Source: Roseivirga echinicomitans
GTDB taxonomy: Bacteria > Bacteroidota > Bacteroidia > Cytophagales > Cyclobacteriaceae
DNA: 49,926 nucleotides
NCBI RefSeq assembly: GCF_001592935.1
Contig: NZ_LRDB01000011.1
Span: 1 to 49,926 of the forward strand
Direction of reading: 5' to 3'
Shown here: positions 23,758 through 32,898 of the stretch, piece after piece
Numbering within the stretch: position 1 is the first letter of the stretch
How the letters are laid out: every line of letters begins with the position of its first letter
Position numbers and translations under genes: made by a program
The notes under the pieces: generated by a model
What the model saw: the letters and a program-made list of their open reading frames with translations, nothing else
Databases searched by the model: none
What the model was told of the DNA's origin: nothing

Positions 23758-24207
23758 CTACTTCTTCCTCACATAAATCGTCTTATGTACTTCGCAGACA
23801 ACCTCCCCTTCTCCATCAGTTACTGTCAGGTCGAAGAAATAATCCTTTTTACCTGCTGCAGTTACTTCTTCCCGTATTTGGGCTAAAAGTGGCTCTGTCA
23901 ATTCAAAAACACATTTTACGGTTCCTCTTCCTGGTTTCTTAAAACGAATGGAAGCAGCTTTGTCCCAAACAATATAATCATGACCTAAGGTATTCATCAA
24001 CAAAAGCATATAGAACGGATCGCACATCGCTAACAAAGAACCTCCAAAGTGAACTCCTACTAGGTTTTTGTTCCACCAACGAAGTTTCAATTGCACTTCG
24101 GCCTTCATGAAATCATCAGACAAATAAGTGAGTTTAATACCCGCTCCCATAAATGGAGGATACCAATTGATCAGTTTCACTTTTTGTTTTCGGGAAAGTA
24201 GCGGCAT
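23758..24207 (-). CDS. DUF4442 (PaaI-like thioesterase fold) protein, copy 1
   Basis: 149 aa, hotdog fold, cytoplasmic. Recognisable parts are PPFMGAGIKLTYLSDDF, the WNKNLVGVHFGGSLLAMCDPF helix motif (typical of DUF4442: N-x-x-G-x-x-FGG), and the YIVWDKAASIRFKKPGRG strand. These proteins are related to acyl-CoA thioesterases, but a substrate is not established. The start is the ATG at 24207. It converges with the Gre factor gene (12-bp gap), and its upstream region faces the cyclophilin gene. A second DUF4442 protein is at 29820. Confidence 0.85.
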   Translation of the reverse strand: MPLLSRKQKVKLINWYPPFMGAGIKLTYLSDDFMKAEVQLKLRWWNKNLVGVHFGGSLLAMCDPFYMLLLMNTLGHDYIVWDKAASIRFKKPGRGTVKCVFELTEPLLAQIREEVTAAGKKDYFFDLTVTDGEGEVVCEVHKTIYVRKK

Positions 24208-24255
24208 AATGTTTATTCTTTTTAAAAGGTGAAACGTGTTTTGTTCTGAAACCCT

Positions 24256-24263
24256 TAGCTTTG
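24256..24263 (+). promoter_or_regulatory. Candidate -7 box for the cyclophilin gene
   Basis: TAGCTTTG matches TAnnTTTG and ends 25 nt before the ATG at 24289. A TTTG at 24240-24243 is the only nearby -33 candidate but is closer than usual. Confidence 0.4.
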
Positions 24264-24288
24264 CAGTTCAAATTTATCATAACATTTC

Positions 24289-24723
24289 ATGACAGCAGAA
24301 ATACAAACCGAAAAAGGGGTAATGAAAGTTGAGTTCTTTGAAAAGGACGCCCCAAACACAGTAAAGAATTTTACTGACTTGGCTAAAAAAGGCTTTTATG
24401 ATGGTCTTACTTTCCATCGTGTACTTCCAAACTTCGTAATCCAAGGCGGTTGCCCTAATGGAACTGGCGCTGGCGGTCCTGGTTACAAAATCGACTGTGA
24501 GTTAGACGGTGAAAACCAATACCACGATCGTGGTGTACTTTCTATGGCGCATGCAGGTAGAAACACTGGTGGTTCTCAGTTCTTTATTTGCCACAGCAGA
24601 GACAATACTGCTCACTTAGACAGAAACCACACTTGCTTTGGTAAAGTTGTAGAGGGTATAGATATTGTTGACGAAATCAAAGAAGGTGATAAAATCAATA
24701 AGATCGTTGTAAGCGAAGCTTAA
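24289..24723 (+). CDS. Cyclophilin-type peptidyl-prolyl isomerase
   Basis: 144 aa, cytoplasmic (no signal peptide). Catalyses cis-trans isomerisation of proline bonds in protein folding. All signature parts are seen: [20 protein letters not shown] (catalytic Arg, about residues 40-59), [19 protein letters not shown] (about 84-102) and the [14 protein letters not shown] segment. Length and sequence fit the minimal bacterial cyclophilin. It is monocistronic, with a strong terminator shared with the convergent M28 peptidase gene. Confidence 0.96.
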   Translation: MTAEIQTEKGVMKVEFFEKDAPNTVKNFTDLAKKGFYDGLTFHRVLPNFVIQGGCPNGTGAGGPGYKIDCELDGENQYHDRGVLSMAHAGRNTGGSQFFICHSRDNTAHLDRNHTCFGKVVEGIDIVDEIKEGDKINKIVVSEA

Positions 24724-24740
24724 GAAGCATTATCATATAA

Positions 24741-24776
24741 AAGCCTCGGTTTGAAGATTCAGACCGAGGCTTTTTT
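24741..24776. terminator. Bidirectional terminator between cyclophilin and M28 peptidase genes
   Basis: AAGCCTCGGT pairs with ACCGAGGCTT and is followed by a T run. The A-rich sequence before it makes it usable in the other direction. Confidence 0.9.
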
Positions 24777-24798
24777 GTTTCTTTCAGACAATACAAAT

Positions 24799-26514
24799 CT
24801 ACTTCAATTGCCCCATAATCATATTGCGATAGCCCATTAAGGCATCTTGAGTCGCTTGTAGGTTCTCTTTGAATGCCGCCATGCCTTTAGGCTCAATATC
24901 TAGCGTAGCATTAAAAACATCTCTGTAATAGTCTGCCCAAGTATTGATAATATCTTTTTGCTCGGCAAGGTCACCTCCGTTGGCAAGGGCTTCTTGACTC
25001 AATTTCAATTCTGCTTGTAAACGCATAGTAGCTGCCATTGAAGCTTCCGAAAGCATTACGTGTGCTAAGCGATCGTTATTTTCGGTTAATGCGAAAGAGA
25101 TGATCATTGCGCCTATTCCTACATTCTTTAAAGTCACAGGCGATACCTTATCGATTCTATCTTGGTCGGTATGGTAAAACTGATCGGTGAAATGCCATAG
25201 CAACAAGCCAGGGATATTGGCCTGAAGGAATGGTGTGTGATCGCTGCCCCCCTCAAATGGATTGTAATTCACTTCCCAATTCTTTCTCTCGCCAATCATA
25301 TCGAAAACACCGATGGTCAGGTCGTTGAAGTAGTGTGGTTTCAACTGTTCTTTCTTCAATGGTCTTCCACCCCACTCCGAATGTTTCTCTTTTCCACGCG
25401 TCCAGATGGCTCCTGGATCAGGCATTTTTTCGATTAAGAAAGAACCGCCAGTGATCGCAGTATTCTCTCCCACCATGTCTAAGCTCATTCCCCATTTGAT
25501 TCCTTTTGCGCGTTCAGCGTCTTCTTGCACGTATCTACGTGTCGACACAATTTCATCACCAAAAAGGTAGGTAATGGTGCGTGCAGGATTCACCTTTCCT
25601 GCTTTTAAAAGTCGGGCAGTAGAAGAAGCCACTTCACCCAAAGCACCTACTCCAGTTGCGTTATCGTTGGCACCCGGCTCTTGCACGTGCGCACTGAATA
25701 CAAAGCGCTCATTCGGCAATGCACTTCCTTTTACTTCCGCCACCAAAGTCAATTCTTCTGATTCGTAAATTTTCGTTTCTAGGTTGATCTTTACTTTAGT
25801 CTGTCCTGCTAAAACTGTTTTTTTCAATATTTCATGTGCCTTATAAGAAAGTAATACGCCAAAAGCTTTAGCTTCTTCATCATTAGATATCCCTGTAAAC
25901 GAAATGGAGTTTTGATGTTTCTCAGGTTGGTTATAGGCTGGCAAACCATAAGTAATTACACCAGCAGCTCCGTGCTTTTTAACGGCTTCATTAAACGTAC
26001 GCCCCGGGCTACCTTCAGTCATTACGACTTTGCCTTTTAAGTCCATACCATCTAGGCTTTCAGCAGAAACCTTTTCTACATACACTACTTCATATTCCTT
26101 TTCGCCACCCGTGCTATAAGAATAGGAAGCAATCATATTGAAATTGGTTTTCAGGTTGAGTAACTCCTTATTTCCAATTTTCAAGGATCCCGAAACCGGC
26201 TCCCAAGTAGGGCGTGACATCGGTCGCTTCTCAATTCTATAAGTAAGCCTGTCTGTTGCTTTTGCGTTTTCTTCCAACACATAGCCCGCATTTTTTAATT
26301 TTTCCACCACATGGTAAATACTGTTATTGAAACCTTCGTTTCCTGCCAATCGCCAATATTGCTGCACATAATCCACAGTCTCAAAGGCCGATTCTTGATT
26401 GAATTCAGCATCGGCCATCGTGTAGTAATCCTCAATAAAAGAGTCTAACTGCTGGGCATTGGCCTGAAATACAGACAACGTAATCCCCAAAAACAAAATA
26501 AGTGTCCTTTTCAT
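24799..26514 (-). CDS. Secreted M28-family zinc aminopeptidase
   Basis: 571 aa with a signal peptide ending FQANAQ. The N-terminal half includes a PA-like inserted domain (MDLKGKVVMTEGSPGRTF, AAGVITYGLPAYN). The M28 catalytic part follows: a metal His in FSAHVQEPGANDNATGVG, with the bridging Asp in the NDN segment; YLFGDE at the Glu position; SLDMVGEN; and the final metal ligands in GGSDHTPFL and FYHTDQD. It probably trims peptides outside the cytoplasm together with the M14 and M24 enzymes of this window. A C-terminal helical extension of about 100 residues is present. Separate transcription is likely. Confidence 0.92.
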   Translation of the reverse strand: MKRTLILFLGITLSVFQANAQQLDSFIEDYYTMADAEFNQESAFETVDYVQQYWRLAGNEGFNNSIYHVVEKLKNAGYVLEENAKATDRLTYRIEKRPMSRPTWEPVSGSLKIGNKELLNLKTNFNMIASYSYSTGGEKEYEVVYVEKVSAESLDGMDLKGKVVMTEGSPGRTFNEAVKKHGAAGVITYGLPAYNQPEKHQNSISFTGISNDEEAKAFGVLLSYKAHEILKKTVLAGQTKVKINLETKIYESEELTLVAEVKGSALPNERFVFSAHVQEPGANDNATGVGALGEVASSTARLLKAGKVNPARTITYLFGDEIVSTRRYVQEDAERAKGIKWGMSLDMVGENTAITGGSFLIEKMPDPGAIWTRGKEKHSEWGGRPLKKEQLKPHYFNDLTIGVFDMIGERKNWEVNYNPFEGGSDHTPFLQANIPGLLLWHFTDQFYHTDQDRIDKVSPVTLKNVGIGAMIISFALTENNDRLAHVMLSEASMAATMRLQAELKLSQEALANGGDLAEQKDIINTWADYYRDVFNATLDIEPKGMAAFKENLQATQDALMGYRNMIMGQLK

Positions 26515-26549
26515 CTTCTATTTATCAAATACGGTTGTTGAAAGATTGT

Positions 26550-27137
26550 CTATTCTACAAAACCCCATGTATAGAGCTTCTCGTAAATTTCTAAGCAAAT
26601 CCAAGCATCGGTAGCAGCATAGCGAATTTGCTTTTCAGTCAGTTGCTCTAACTCCCAGTTAGACGTCTGGGCAGATTTCGAAATACGAATCCCCATGATC
26701 ATTCCGGCTAAGTTTCTAGCACCAATATTTTCAGCCCCAATCTCAACGAACTTCTTATTCAAGTCTAAAAAGCCCTGATGATTGAACGCTTTGAGGTTAT
26801 TCAACAAGTTGAAATCATCATCCAACCCAATACCAATTTTAGTAATTTCTGGGTTCTCCAAAAAATCAATGATACACGGCAAAAGCCCAGTCTGCATAAT
26901 TCTTAATAAATACACCTTCTCAGGTGTACCGATCTGAATTAAGGAAATATACCTGACTTGCCCTTTCTTAAAGGTTGGCCTTGCTTCAGTATCGAAACCA
27001 ACTGCGGTGAACTCATTGATTTCATCCATCGCTTTTTTAATGGACTCCTCTGTACTTGCGATGACCACCTTCCCTTTATAGCCAGAAAGTGGTAATTCCA
27101 TAATTTCTTGCTTGGTTATTGATTTGGTAAAACTCAT
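26550..27137 (-). CDS. RNase D-like 3'-5' exonuclease (DEDDy domain only)
   Basis: 195 aa with one DnaQ-like 3'-5' exonuclease domain. The acidic residues are VGFDTEARP (DxE, about residues 43-51), IGIGLDDDFNLL (second Asp group), and YAATDAWICLEIYE (Y-x3-D), which marks the DEDDy class. There is no HRDC domain, so it is not full-length RNase D; it resembles the stand-alone exonuclease common in Bacteroidota. The start overlaps the stop of the upstream antiporter gene by 4 bp (ATGA), indicating coupled translation, though the functions do not obviously connect. Confidence 0.92.
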   Translation of the reverse strand: MSFTKSITKQEIMELPLSGYKGKVVIASTEESIKKAMDEINEFTAVGFDTEARPTFKKGQVRYISLIQIGTPEKVYLLRIMQTGLLPCIIDFLENPEITKIGIGLDDDFNLLNNLKAFNHQGFLDLNKKFVEIGAENIGARNLAGMIMGIRISKSAQTSNWELEQLTEKQIRYAATDAWICLEIYEKLYTWGFVE

Positions 27138-28612
27138 TCTTCAGCTAGGGCTTCTTCGGTCTCTTCAGCTTTTGAAGGATCTATTTTTCTGATTTTGATA
27201 TTGAGGTACGCAAAGGCTACGGTCATTAATGGGCTGATTAAATTGAAGAAAGCATAAGGCAAATAAGCACCTGTTGCTACGCCCAAAACACCCGAATGAT
27301 AGGCTCCACAAGTATTCCAAGGAATGAGTACCGAGGTTACTGTTCCCGAATCTTCTAAAGTTCTTGATAGGTTTTCTGGAGCTAAGCCCTTTTGCCTATA
27401 AATATCCGCATACATTCTCCCTGGTACCACAATGGCTAAGTATTGGTCCGATGCCGTACCATTAAAAAATATGGTCGTTCCAGCTGTAGCTGCCACCAAA
27501 GAACCCGTTGAGCTTACCTTTGAAATTACCGCGGCTGCAATTCGCTTTAGTAACCCTGTTCTTTCCATTACACCACCGAAAATCATGGCTGAAAGAATAA
27601 GCCAAACAGTGTTTAACATACCCGCCATTCCTCCGGAAGTTAGAAGTTCATCCACCATGGCATGACCAGTAACCACACTAATATCTCCGTAAAGTGACTT
27701 CATGATCCCTACAAAAGTGACTTCCCAATTGGCCCCTTCCCAACCAGCAACCGAAGTGACTACCTCTGGCTGAAAAATCAAAGCGAAAACAGCGCCCAAA
27801 AGTGCTCCAATTAAAATGGCTGGAATAGCCGGTACTTTCTTTAAGATCATTCCAATTACCGCCAACGGCACTAAAAATAACCATCCATTAATATTGAATC
27901 GTGAAGTGATGGCTGTCAAAATCTCTCCTGTTTCGGTGATTTCACCACTTCCTGAATTCGTGAAGCCTAAGATTAAAAACAGAATTAAGGCAATGGCAAT
28001 TGACGGCACAGTCGTTAAAGTCATGTACCTGATGTGGGTAAACAAATCCGTACCTGCCATGGCTGGCGCCAAGTTCGTAGTATCTGACAATGGTGACATT
28101 TTATCTCCAAAATAAGCGCCTGACAAGATCGCTCCAGCAACCATACCTTCGTTCAATCCCAAAGCTTGACCAATACCAATTAAGGCAATCCCCACAGTGG
28201 CTGCGGTGGTCCAAGAGCTACCGGTGGCCATTGAAACAACAGCACAAATAATACAAGCCGCAAAAAGGAATATAGTAGGGTTAAGGATTTGCAATCCATA
28301 ATAAATCATGGCGGGTACAATTCCGCTTAAAAGCCAAGTACCTGCCAAGCAGCCTATCAAAAGTAGAATGATAATGGAGGCCATTGCCGAGCTAATACTT
28401 TTTACAATTCCATTCTGAATGGTATCCCATTTATATCCCAACTTGAGCGCCACTAAGGTTGCAACGCCCCCCGAAAGAATCAGAATAATTTGATTTGAGC
28501 CATCAAGTGAAGAATCTCCAAAGATTCGGACATTGATAAAAAGAGCTACTACTAAAAAGATAATTGGTATAAAAGCCTGAAAAAGAGTAGGCTTACTGTG
28601 AGTGTTCGTCAT
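27134..28612 (-). CDS. nhaC: NhaC family Na+/H+ antiporter
   Basis: 492 aa with about 11-12 transmembrane helices. Family motifs include GSSWTTAATVGIALIGIGQ, GAILSGAYFGDKMSPLSDTTNLAPA (the conserved GDK-S-P-x-S-DTTN core), and a second inverted-repeat half with ATAGTTIFFNGTASDQYLAI and LIPWNTCGAY. It exchanges cytoplasmic sodium for protons, a common need in marine bacteria. The start is the ATG at 28612. It is translationally coupled to the downstream exonuclease gene by a 4-bp overlap. The true substrate could be another cation or a dicarboxylate-coupled species, as in some NhaC relatives. Confidence 0.92.
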   Translation of the reverse strand: MTNTHSKPTLFQAFIPIIFLVVALFINVRIFGDSSLDGSNQIILILSGGVATLVALKLGYKWDTIQNGIVKSISSAMASIIILLLIGCLAGTWLLSGIVPAMIYYGLQILNPTIFLFAACIICAVVSMATGSSWTTAATVGIALIGIGQALGLNEGMVAGAILSGAYFGDKMSPLSDTTNLAPAMAGTDLFTHIRYMTLTTVPSIAIALILFLILGFTNSGSGEITETGEILTAITSRFNINGWLFLVPLAVIGMILKKVPAIPAILIGALLGAVFALIFQPEVVTSVAGWEGANWEVTFVGIMKSLYGDISVVTGHAMVDELLTSGGMAGMLNTVWLILSAMIFGGVMERTGLLKRIAAAVISKVSSTGSLVAATAGTTIFFNGTASDQYLAIVVPGRMYADIYRQKGLAPENLSRTLEDSGTVTSVLIPWNTCGAYHSGVLGVATGAYLPYAFFNLISPLMTVAFAYLNIKIRKIDPSKAEETEEALAEE

Positions 28613-28653
28613 AGTTATTTTAAAGTCAGGATTTGAAGATAAGAAGATTTATT

Positions 28654-29769
28654 TTATTCGAGCATTAGAGATGCCAAACGCTGCCCAACTTTGCTTCCAA
28701 CGGCAACTCCCATTCCTCCTAACCTCACGCCTAACACAATATTTTCGCTGTGCTTCTGAACAATGGGTTGTTTGGTTTTCCCAAAAGCCATAATGCCTGC
28801 CCAAGCCATATCCACCTCAATTTTTTGATTTGGAAGAATGATGTTTTTCAAATCAGATTTCAGTTTATCTAAAATCAATTCCCTCACTTCGAACTCGGTA
28901 CTCTCCTCCCCTCCAATATCTAGGTTTCTTCCTCCGCCAAAAATGATTCGGTCTTGATAATTCCGGAAATAGTAATAACCTTCTTCATAATGGAAAGTAC
29001 CTTTAAAAGGAAGGCCTGTAATCGGCTTTGTTACCAAAACCACACCCCTACCAGGCTTTAGCGCTATTTCGGGTAATAGCTTTCGGGTAAATGCATTGCT
29101 ACAAATGGCCAGTTTTCTGGCCTTAAAACTTACTTCAGGTGTATTTACGGTTACGCCTTCTGGGGTTTCTTCGAAAGAAAGCACTTCGCAATTGGTAAAT
29201 AACTTAATACCCAATTGCTGCGCAAGGGCTTCGAGTGCCTTCATCATTTTCCCCGTGTCGATTTGCGCTTCCAATGGGTTTTTGATCAATGATTTTACTT
29301 GCTGTTGATCAAAACCAAATTCACTAATTAAACCCGCTGCTTCTGAATAAACATGCTGACCAAAAAGAGGCTTTAGCAATTCATTAACTTTTTCAATCGA
29401 GTTCAATGCATCCAAATCACTTTCGAAAAGCAATTCATAGCCCCCATAATTTTTGAAGCCAATATGATCATCGCCCAAACGAGATCGAAGCAATTCTAAG
29501 CCTTTCCAGCGGAATTCAACGAGATCTTGCACCTCCGTTTCTGTCATCCCCTTCAAATCATTCATGATTTCTGTTAGACTACCAAAACAGGCAAAACCAG
29601 CATTTTTAGTACTGGCACCAGTCGGAAAAGTACCTCGTTCCAAAATTGCAACGGACTGATTCGGGAATTTCTCCTTGATGGCCACGGCAGTAGAAAGCCC
29701 AACTATCCCCCCTCCTATTATTATATGGTCGAAATTTATAAATGATTGTCTTTCCCAAAAACTGAGCAT
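28654..29769 (-). CDS. FAD-dependent DAO-family oxidoreductase
   Basis: 371 aa. The FAD-binding Rossmann motif IIIGGGIVGLSTAVAI (about residues 17-32) is followed by LERGTFPTGASTKNAGFACFG, typical of D-amino-acid/glycine oxidase relatives. The second half holds LKPGRGVVLVTKPI and GYYYFRNYQDRIIFGGGR, and a C-terminal flavin contact in RLGGMGVAVGSKVG. It oxidises an amine or amino acid; the substrate is unknown. It is on the minus strand, 41 bp from the NhaC gene, so co-transcription is possible. Confidence 0.88.
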   Translation of the reverse strand: MLSFWERQSFINFDHIIIGGGIVGLSTAVAIKEKFPNQSVAILERGTFPTGASTKNAGFACFGSLTEIMNDLKGMTETEVQDLVEFRWKGLELLRSRLGDDHIGFKNYGGYELLFESDLDALNSIEKVNELLKPLFGQHVYSEAAGLISEFGFDQQQVKSLIKNPLEAQIDTGKMMKALEALAQQLGIKLFTNCEVLSFEETPEGVTVNTPEVSFKARKLAICSNAFTRKLLPEIALKPGRGVVLVTKPITGLPFKGTFHYEEGYYYFRNYQDRIIFGGGRNLDIGGEESTEFEVRELILDKLKSDLKNIILPNQKIEVDMAWAGIMAFGKTKQPIVQKHSENIVLGVRLGGMGVAVGSKVGQRLASLMLE

Positions 29770-29819
29770 ATTCTATGTATTTAAAGAAACTTGCCTAAAT
29801 TAATTGAAAAATGTAGACT

Positions 29820-30329
29820 ATGTTCGATCCAGCCCAACTCTTAGAAAAAGCAAAAACATCAAAACGTCATATGGCACTCCTTAATTTTGGGCTTTCGAGG
29901 ATGATTCCTTTCAATAAACCTCATGGTATTAAGATTGTAGCCATTGGTGATAAGTCAGTAAAGACCCTATTTCCATACAAGCGAAGCAATTTCAATCACA
30001 TCAAAGGTTTACATGCTTGCGGTTTGGCCACTGTTTCTGAATTCACTACGGGCATTGTTTTACTTTCCACTTTAGATGCGAAGCAATACCGAATTATTAT
30101 GCAGAAAATGGAAATGAACTACCACTACCAAGGTAAAATGGATTCTTTCGCTGAATTTTCTGTCACTGAAGAATGGCTACAGAATGAAGTAATCAAACCA
30201 TTAGAAACGCAAGAGTCTATTGTGGTGAACTGTGAAGTAAAAACCCACGACAGCGCAGGAAACCACCTGACTACAGGCAATATCTATTGGCAAATCAAGG
30301 CTTGGAACAAAGTTAAAACGAAAGCTTAA
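29820..30329 (+). CDS. DUF4442 (PaaI-like thioesterase fold) protein, copy 2
   Basis: 169 aa, cytoplasmic, start at the ATG at 29820. Hotdog-fold markers: MIPFNKPHGIKIVAIGD, KRSNFNHIKGLHACGLATVSEF (a family helix with N-x-x-x-G-x-H-A), and the MEMNYHYQGKMDSFAEFSV strand. It belongs to the same broad family as the gene at 23758 but is only distantly similar, so this is not a recent duplication. Function unknown. It diverges from the DAO gene with 50 bp between the two starts. Confidence 0.83.
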   Translation: MFDPAQLLEKAKTSKRHMALLNFGLSRMIPFNKPHGIKIVAIGDKSVKTLFPYKRSNFNHIKGLHACGLATVSEFTTGIVLLSTLDAKQYRIIMQKMEMNYHYQGKMDSFAEFSVTEEWLQNEVIKPLETQESIVVNCEVKTHDSAGNHLTTGNIYWQIKAWNKVKTKA

Positions 30330-30403
30330 CCGCTGATATAAAGCCAGTTTGTAGCATTAGGGCTTTCGTTTATCTTTCTCAAGATAGAAATTTGACAAGC
30401 CTT

Positions 30404-31555
30404 ATGAAAAAGTTATTCCTTGCCTTATTAGTTGCCACAGTTGTTGTTTCGTGCAAATCTCCAAACACCTCAAACGAGGCTGGTTTCATCACATTATTGG
30501 GAAATGACACCTTAGCGGTAGAGTCTTTCAGCAAGTCGGATGGTTATTTTACAGCCAAAGTGGTGCTGCGTTCACCAAGTCTATCACTCAGGAAGTATTA
30601 TCTCACTTATAGTAATGATGACTTTTATAAACTTGAAGTTACCCAGTTCGATCCGACTGAAGGTTTCAATGGGCCAGAAACTTTAGTTCAAAGGATGACG
30701 CGACAACAAGACAGTCTTCTTGTAGAATCAGAAGGTAGAGATGGTGCAACGGTCAGAACGGTGGCTTTTGAAAAAGACATGCTTCCTTTTATAGACATGG
30801 TGCACTGGCCTTTTGATTTGGCTTTCAACAAAGCAGTTCGAAGCCCAAGTGACAGTATTAACCAAAGGCTTTGGACGGGAAGAAGCTTTTCTACTTTTAT
30901 AATTGCCAAGGAAGGGGAAGATAGCCTCACCATCCGTCACCCCTCTAGAGGTGTAATGGGTGTGGACATTGAAAAGAATGGTAACATCCAATTATTAGAC
31001 GCAGCGCTTACCACCAGGAAGTTAAAAGTGCACAGGGTTAAAAGTGTAGATATCAATAAGATTGCAGACTCTTTTGCACAAGCCGACAGAAACGGCAAAA
31101 CCTTTGGTGAATTATCCAGCGCACCTGAAGGTCATTTTGAATTTAAGGGTGCAGAATTTGATATCTCTTATGGCTCACCGCAAAAAAGAGGAAGAGAAAT
31201 TTTTGGTGGTATAGTGCCTTGGGGACAGCTTTGGAGAACTGGCGCCAATAGAGCCACCCATTTCAAGACTTCAAAAGATCTTAAAATTGGGGATCTAGAC
31301 GTACCTGCTGGTGAGTATACCTTCTTCACCATTCCAGAGCCTAATGGCGGAACCCTGATTATCAATAAGCAAACAGGCCAAAACGGCCAATCCTATAACC
31401 AAGAGCGAAATTTAGGGCGTGTTCCAATGAAGATCAGTCAGCAAACCAAAATCACTGAACCTTTTACTATTAATGTTGAAGAATCAGATAACGGTGGCGT
31501 TATCCAGCTAATATGGGATCAAACAGTTTTCTCAATTGATTTTATAGTGCTTTAA
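30404..31555 (+). CDS. DUF2911 family lipoprotein
   Basis: 383 aa from the ATG at 30404. The leader FLALLVATVVVSC ends in a lipobox. The DUF2911 domain occupies about residues 245-383: ISYGSPQKRGREIFGGIVPW, LWRTGANRATHFKTSKD and LDVPAGEYTFFTIPE are its usual signatures. The first 230 residues are less conserved and resemble the N-terminal beta-rich part of related lipoproteins. It is an envelope protein of unknown function, often met in Cytophagales. A terminator follows it. Confidence 0.88.
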   Translation: MKKLFLALLVATVVVSCKSPNTSNEAGFITLLGNDTLAVESFSKSDGYFTAKVVLRSPSLSLRKYYLTYSNDDFYKLEVTQFDPTEGFNGPETLVQRMTRQQDSLLVESEGRDGATVRTVAFEKDMLPFIDMVHWPFDLAFNKAVRSPSDSINQRLWTGRSFSTFIIAKEGEDSLTIRHPSRGVMGVDIEKNGNIQLLDAALTTRKLKVHRVKSVDINKIADSFAQADRNGKTFGELSSAPEGHFEFKGAEFDISYGSPQKRGREIFGGIVPWGQLWRTGANRATHFKTSKDLKIGDLDVPAGEYTFFTIPEPNGGTLIINKQTGQNGQSYNQERNLGRVPMKISQQTKITEPFTINVEESDNGGVIQLIWDQTVFSIDFIVL

Positions 31556-31632
31556 AGAATCATTTTGATAAAAGGAAAATAGGCTGAGTTAAATCAGAAC
31601 CTAAAAACCTTACATCTAAACACTACTCATTA

Positions 31633-31667
31633 GAAGAGCCGGGAGATTTTCAGGCTCTTTTTCTTTG
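31633..31667 (+). terminator. Rho-independent terminator
   Basis: AGAGCC pairs with GGCTCT around a 12-base loop and is followed by TTTTCTTT. It ends the DUF2911 gene. Confidence 0.8.
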
Positions 31668-31731
31668 CCCCAGTTTGGGGAATGGTATTTAGCCACTATC
31701 TTTAACTTTCCTGAAAACAATTTTTTTTTTG

Positions 31732-32898
31732 ATGAAAACCAAAAAGCGTAGAAGTACGCATTGTAGTAATTGCGATAGCCCACTGGACGAAAGTTATAAC
31801 TTCTGTCCTACCTGTGGTCAGTCCAATACCGACAATAATATTACCTTTTCGATTCTGATTAGGGAGTTTTTAGACAACTACCTTGGTGTTGACTCTAAGA
31901 TGGCCAATAGTATAATGCCGTTTTTATTCAGCCCAGGGAAATTGACAAATAGATTTCAGGACGGGAAAATTAAGCACTTCATTCATCCAGTTAGGCTCTA
32001 TCTGGTACTCAGTGTATTCTATTTTTTCGTCATCTCATATCTACTCAGTTTTGATCTAAGGGAATTAGGGGATGATAGCTTCAACATTCCATCTAGGGCT
32101 GACATAGAAGAACTCCGCAACGATCCTGATTTTGCCATCCTAACGGATTCATTAAAAATTGAGGCCTTAAATGACTCTCTGGTCATGCAATTTGCTGGCA
32201 TAAGCAACTTCAACGTGCTCTATGATTCTCTGGTCAGCAAGTATGATTCCGCTATTATCAACAACACTGAGGTAGCACTAAATGCAGTTGACCTTATTGC
32301 CACTGACGAGAATGAGCACTTTCTTGATAAAACCAATCGCTGGGCCAGGGATCGAAGCTTAAGCGATGATGCTTTCATGGATTCCCTCTTGGGCAAAAAC
32401 GGTACGTTCAAATTCTTTGGAAACACAAGTTCAGAGAACACAAATGAAAACAGTCAGCATTTAAAAGCACAGGTTAGAAAGGTTTTAAAAAATGAGGAAG
32501 GCTTTAAGGGCTTTATTCTTGGTAACCTTCCTATTATGATGTTCTTACTTATTCCTTTATTTGCATTAGTACTTAAAGTAGTGTATGCAAGACGTAATCA
32601 CCTCTATATAAAACACATAGTACATGCGCTTCATGTGCACTCCTTTGCTTACTTTATATATGGCATCAGCTTACTCGTGATGTTTAAACTACTCGTTGGC
32701 CACACCGGTTGGCAGACTACAGTTGGAATATTCACTTTTATTGGCGTGAGTACTTATGTGTATGTTTCCTTCTTAAATGTGTACAAACAAGGTTGGTTCA
32801 AAACCCTCGTCAAGTTTAACATTGTAGGCTTTATCTACATGCTCCTCCTAATGGGTTTCTTCAACCTAGAAATACTAATCAGCTTCTGGTATTACTAG
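31732..32898 (+). CDS. DUF3667 family zinc-ribbon membrane protein
   Basis: 388 aa. An N-terminal zinc ribbon has two C-x2-C pairs (Cys11, Cys14, Cys25, Cys28; CSNCDSPL and CPTCGQ). Hydrophobic helices follow: one near residues 85-105 (LYLVLSVFYFFVISYLL), and four in the C-terminal third. A long central hydrophilic segment, mostly acidic and helical, lies between. This is the DUF3667 layout; the function is unknown. I use the ATG at 31732, after a run of ten Ts. The stop overlaps the hemL stop: the sequence CTAG gives TAG on each strand. Confidence 0.88.
   Translation: MKTKKRRSTHCSNCDSPLDESYNFCPTCGQSNTDNNITFSILIREFLDNYLGVDSKMANSIMPFLFSPGKLTNRFQDGKIKHFIHPVRLYLVLSVFYFFVISYLLSFDLRELGDDSFNIPSRADIEELRNDPDFAILTDSLKIEALNDSLVMQFAGISNFNVLYDSLVSKYDSAIINNTEVALNAVDLIATDENEHFLDKTNRWARDRSLSDDAFMDSLLGKNGTFKFFGNTSSENTNENSQHLKAQVRKVLKNEEGFKGFILGNLPIMMFLLIPLFALVLKVVYARRNHLYIKHIVHALHVHSFAYFIYGISLLVMFKLLVGHTGWQTTVGIFTFIGVSTYVYVSFLNVYKQGWFKTLVKFNIVGFIYMLLLMGFFNLEILISFWYY

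Noticed and set aside
23758-30329. Recent duplication of DUF4442 genes (23758 and 29820)
   Set aside because: The proteins share the fold pattern but little sequence, so they are old paralogues at most.
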